From NCBI GenBank assembly GCA_964429805.1, contig CAYSDH010000105.1, forward strand, positions 1-7,676: a DNA stretch of 7,676 bases. Reading direction: 5' to 3'. This DNA is from CAYSDH01 sp964429805. GTDB lineage: Bacteria > Bacteroidota > Bacteroidia > Flavobacteriales_D > JABDKJ01. Within the stretch, counting starts at the first letter, position 1. Each line of letters begins with the position of its first letter. Positions 6,410 to 7,676 of the stretch are shown one piece after another. The notes below the pieces were generated by a model, which was not told the origin of the DNA, did no database searches, and saw nothing but the letters and a program-made list of their open reading frames with translations. The position numbers and the translations under genes were made by a program.

Positions 6410-7366
6410 TCAAGCTTCTTCACTTGGAGCCAATTTAGCCATAATCAGTATGACTGCCATGCCAACTACTATCAGCACTAGAGAAAGCAACAGCTGAGGG
6501 TCAGCTCCGCTAATGCGCTCAAACGCATCTGGACTGATGCTTCGTTCTAGAAAAGGAACTTGCTCACCATGACTGTTGGTGCGATATTCTGTGACTTCTT
6601 TCCATGGCCAAATTTTGTTTAGCGAGCCAATCATAAATCCAGTCAACAAAGCCAGCGTCAAGTTTCTATAATGCTTAAATAACCACTTGAGTACTCGTGC
6701 AAAAGTCAAGAGTCCGACCACGGCTCCGGCCATGAAAGCCACCACGGTAGGAATATTATTAGAAGGGTCTTCTGTCAGATTACCAAGTGCGCCAAATACT
6801 GTTTTGTATGAGCCCATCAGCAGCGCGATAAAGCTGCCAGATATACCCGGAAGGATCATGGCACAGATGGCAATAGTACCCGTCAAAAACACATAAGGCA
6901 GACTAATGCTACCACCTACCGGAGTAGCGATTGTAATGTAATAAGCGATAATTGTTCCTGCGAGTAAGCCTATGATAGTTCCTGCATTCCACTTTTCTAT
7001 CTGCCGGCCAATGAATATGACTGATGCGATGATGAGTCCAAAAAAGAAGGACCAAAGTGGGATAGGGTGGACCTCCATGAGGTAGACTATTCCCTTTGCC
7101 AAAGACACAATGCCAATGCCAATACCCACAAAAAGACTTAGAAGGAAGGGGCCATTCATATCGGCCCAGACTCCCTTAAGGCCATTTTCCTTTTGGCTCT
7201 TAAAAAGACTCAGGTTTATACCGTTGATTGAGTCAATCAACTCTTCATATATACCGGTGATAAATGCGATGGTTCCTCCAGAAACTCCAGGCACCACATC
7301 TGCCGCACCCATGGCTATGCCTCTGAGGGAAATTTTAAAATAGTCAGCGAGACTACGGTCTTTCAT
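6410..7366 (-). CDS. DUF368 membrane protein, predicted polyprenyl-phosphate (C55-P) translocase, PopT-like
   Basis: This 318-residue polytopic inner-membrane protein has about eight or more hydrophobic segments. The N-terminus, RGIAMGAADVVPGVSGGTIA (15-34), is the hallmark of the DUF368 family. DUF368 proteins have been shown in other bacteria (PopT work in Bacillus, Vibrio cholerae studies) to return undecaprenyl phosphate to the inner leaflet for reuse in peptidoglycan and surface-polymer synthesis. The hallmark recurs at 173-187 (PGISGSFIALLMGSY against PGVSGGTIAFITGIY at 26-40), showing an internal duplication. A polar loop at about 252-287 precedes the last helix. ATG 7366-7364 overlaps the rhodanese stop as ATGA, so the two are translationally coupled. 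The next gene begins 11 bases downstream. Family assignment is firm; the transport role is transferred from the family. Confidence 0.92.
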   Translation of the reverse strand: MKDRSLADYFKISLRGIAMGAADVVPGVSGGTIAFITGIYEELIDSINGINLSLFKSQKENGLKGVWADMNGPFLLSLFVGIGIGIVSLAKGIVYLMEVHPIPLWSFFFGLIIASVIFIGRQIEKWNAGTIIGLLAGTIIAYYITIATPVGGSISLPYVFLTGTIAICAMILPGISGSFIALLMGSYKTVFGALGNLTEDPSNNIPTVVAFMAGAVVGLLTFARVLKWLFKHYRNLTLALLTGFMIGSLNKIWPWKEVTEYRTNSHGEQVPFLERSISPDAFERISGADPQLLLSLVLIVVGMAVILIMAKLAPSEEA

Positions 7367-7671
7367 TCGCTTGGTAAGTCGGGGTTAATCACTTCCCGCC
7401 ACTTACTCACACCACCTTCGAGATTAGACACATTAGAAAATCCTTTTCCCTTTAGGCAGTGCTCCACGGCCTCACCACGTTGGCCAGAATTACAGTACAC
7501 TACAGTAGGTTTTTCCTTAGAGATGACGCCAAATGATTCACATAATACATCCATTGGTATATGTTCTCCACCAATGTCACAAATATCACGCTCATACTTC
7601 TCTCTGACATCTATGACGGTGATGTCAGCTCCTGCATCTAAAAGTGCTTTTAACCTTTCGGGGCTCATCAT
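7363..7671 (-). CDS. Single-domain rhodanese-like sulfurtransferase (start may lie beyond the window)
   Basis: This 102-residue cytoplasmic protein is one rhodanese domain, as in GlpE/PspE-type proteins. It shows ERLKALLDAGADITVIDVRE (5-24), with the DVRE strand-loop, then DIGGEHIPM, the active-site loop CNSGQR (60-65) with catalytic Cys60 after the strand PTVVY, and NLEGGVSKW (83-91) near the end. The intact cysteine and loop suggest an active persulfide carrier; the sulfur acceptor is not known. Its stop overlaps the DUF368 start by 4 bases, making it the first visible gene of the operon. Two adjacent ATGs (7671 and 7668) are candidate starts. The frame is still open to the right edge with no stop in the last bases, and rhodanese domains of this type often have a few residues before 'SPERLK', so the true start could be just outside. 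Confidence 0.92.
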   Translation of the reverse strand: MMSPERLKALLDAGADITVIDVREKYERDICDIGGEHIPMDVLCESFGVISKEKPTVVYCNSGQRGEAVEHCLKGKGFSNVSNLEGGVSKWREVINPDLPSE

Positions 7672-7676
7672 ATTAC

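Noticed and set aside
1..7676. A mobile element, CRISPR array, phage or defence island
   Set aside because: No transposase, integrase, terminal inverted repeats, regularly spaced repeats, tRNA or defence domains were seen; gene content and spacing look like stable chromosome.

Overview
The window reads as ordinary chromosomal DNA of a Bacteroidota species, most likely a marine-type member of the Flavobacteriales. This rests on a secreted protease ending in a type IX secretion (T9SS) type A sorting domain, a second secreted protein of similar style at the left edge, a perfect TAnnTTTG promoter element, starts that lack Shine-Dalgarno sequences, a MORN-repeat envelope protein and a DUF368 membrane protein. 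I cannot name the species.

Layout, left to right. Nearly everything is on the minus strand. Bases 1-389 hold the N-terminal part of a secreted protein whose gene runs off the left edge. Bases 453-914 encode a small stand-alone HAD-fold protein. A strong minus-strand terminator (933-964) closes the next gene, a Lys-C-like S1 serine protease (987-2579) with signal peptide, propeptide, catalytic domain and T9SS tail. Its probable promoter lies at 2609-2616. uvrB (2679-4700) follows; the true start is 10 codons inside the longest open frame. An 84-base divergent spacer carrying a short GGGCAATG repeat separates uvrB from the only plus-strand gene, a 53-residue single-pass membrane protein at 4785-4946. 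That gene runs convergently into aroE and overlaps it by 8 bases. The right third (4939-7671) is a tight four-gene minus-strand operon transcribed in the order rhodanese, DUF368 polyprenyl-phosphate translocase-like protein, MORN-repeat envelope protein, aroE. Its members overlap by 4 bases, are separated by 11, and overlap by 4 again, with aroE starting at GTG.

Functionally the window mixes housekeeping (UvrB in nucleotide excision repair; AroE in the shikimate pathway), envelope functions (the DUF368 protein is probably involved in lipid-carrier recycling; the MORN protein is probably exported) and secretion of proteins through T9SS. I see no mobile element, CRISPR array, tRNA, rRNA, defence island or other clearly undescribed system. 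The most useful points are the small membrane-protein gene, the Lys-C-like protease with altered active-site surroundings, and the coupled operon.
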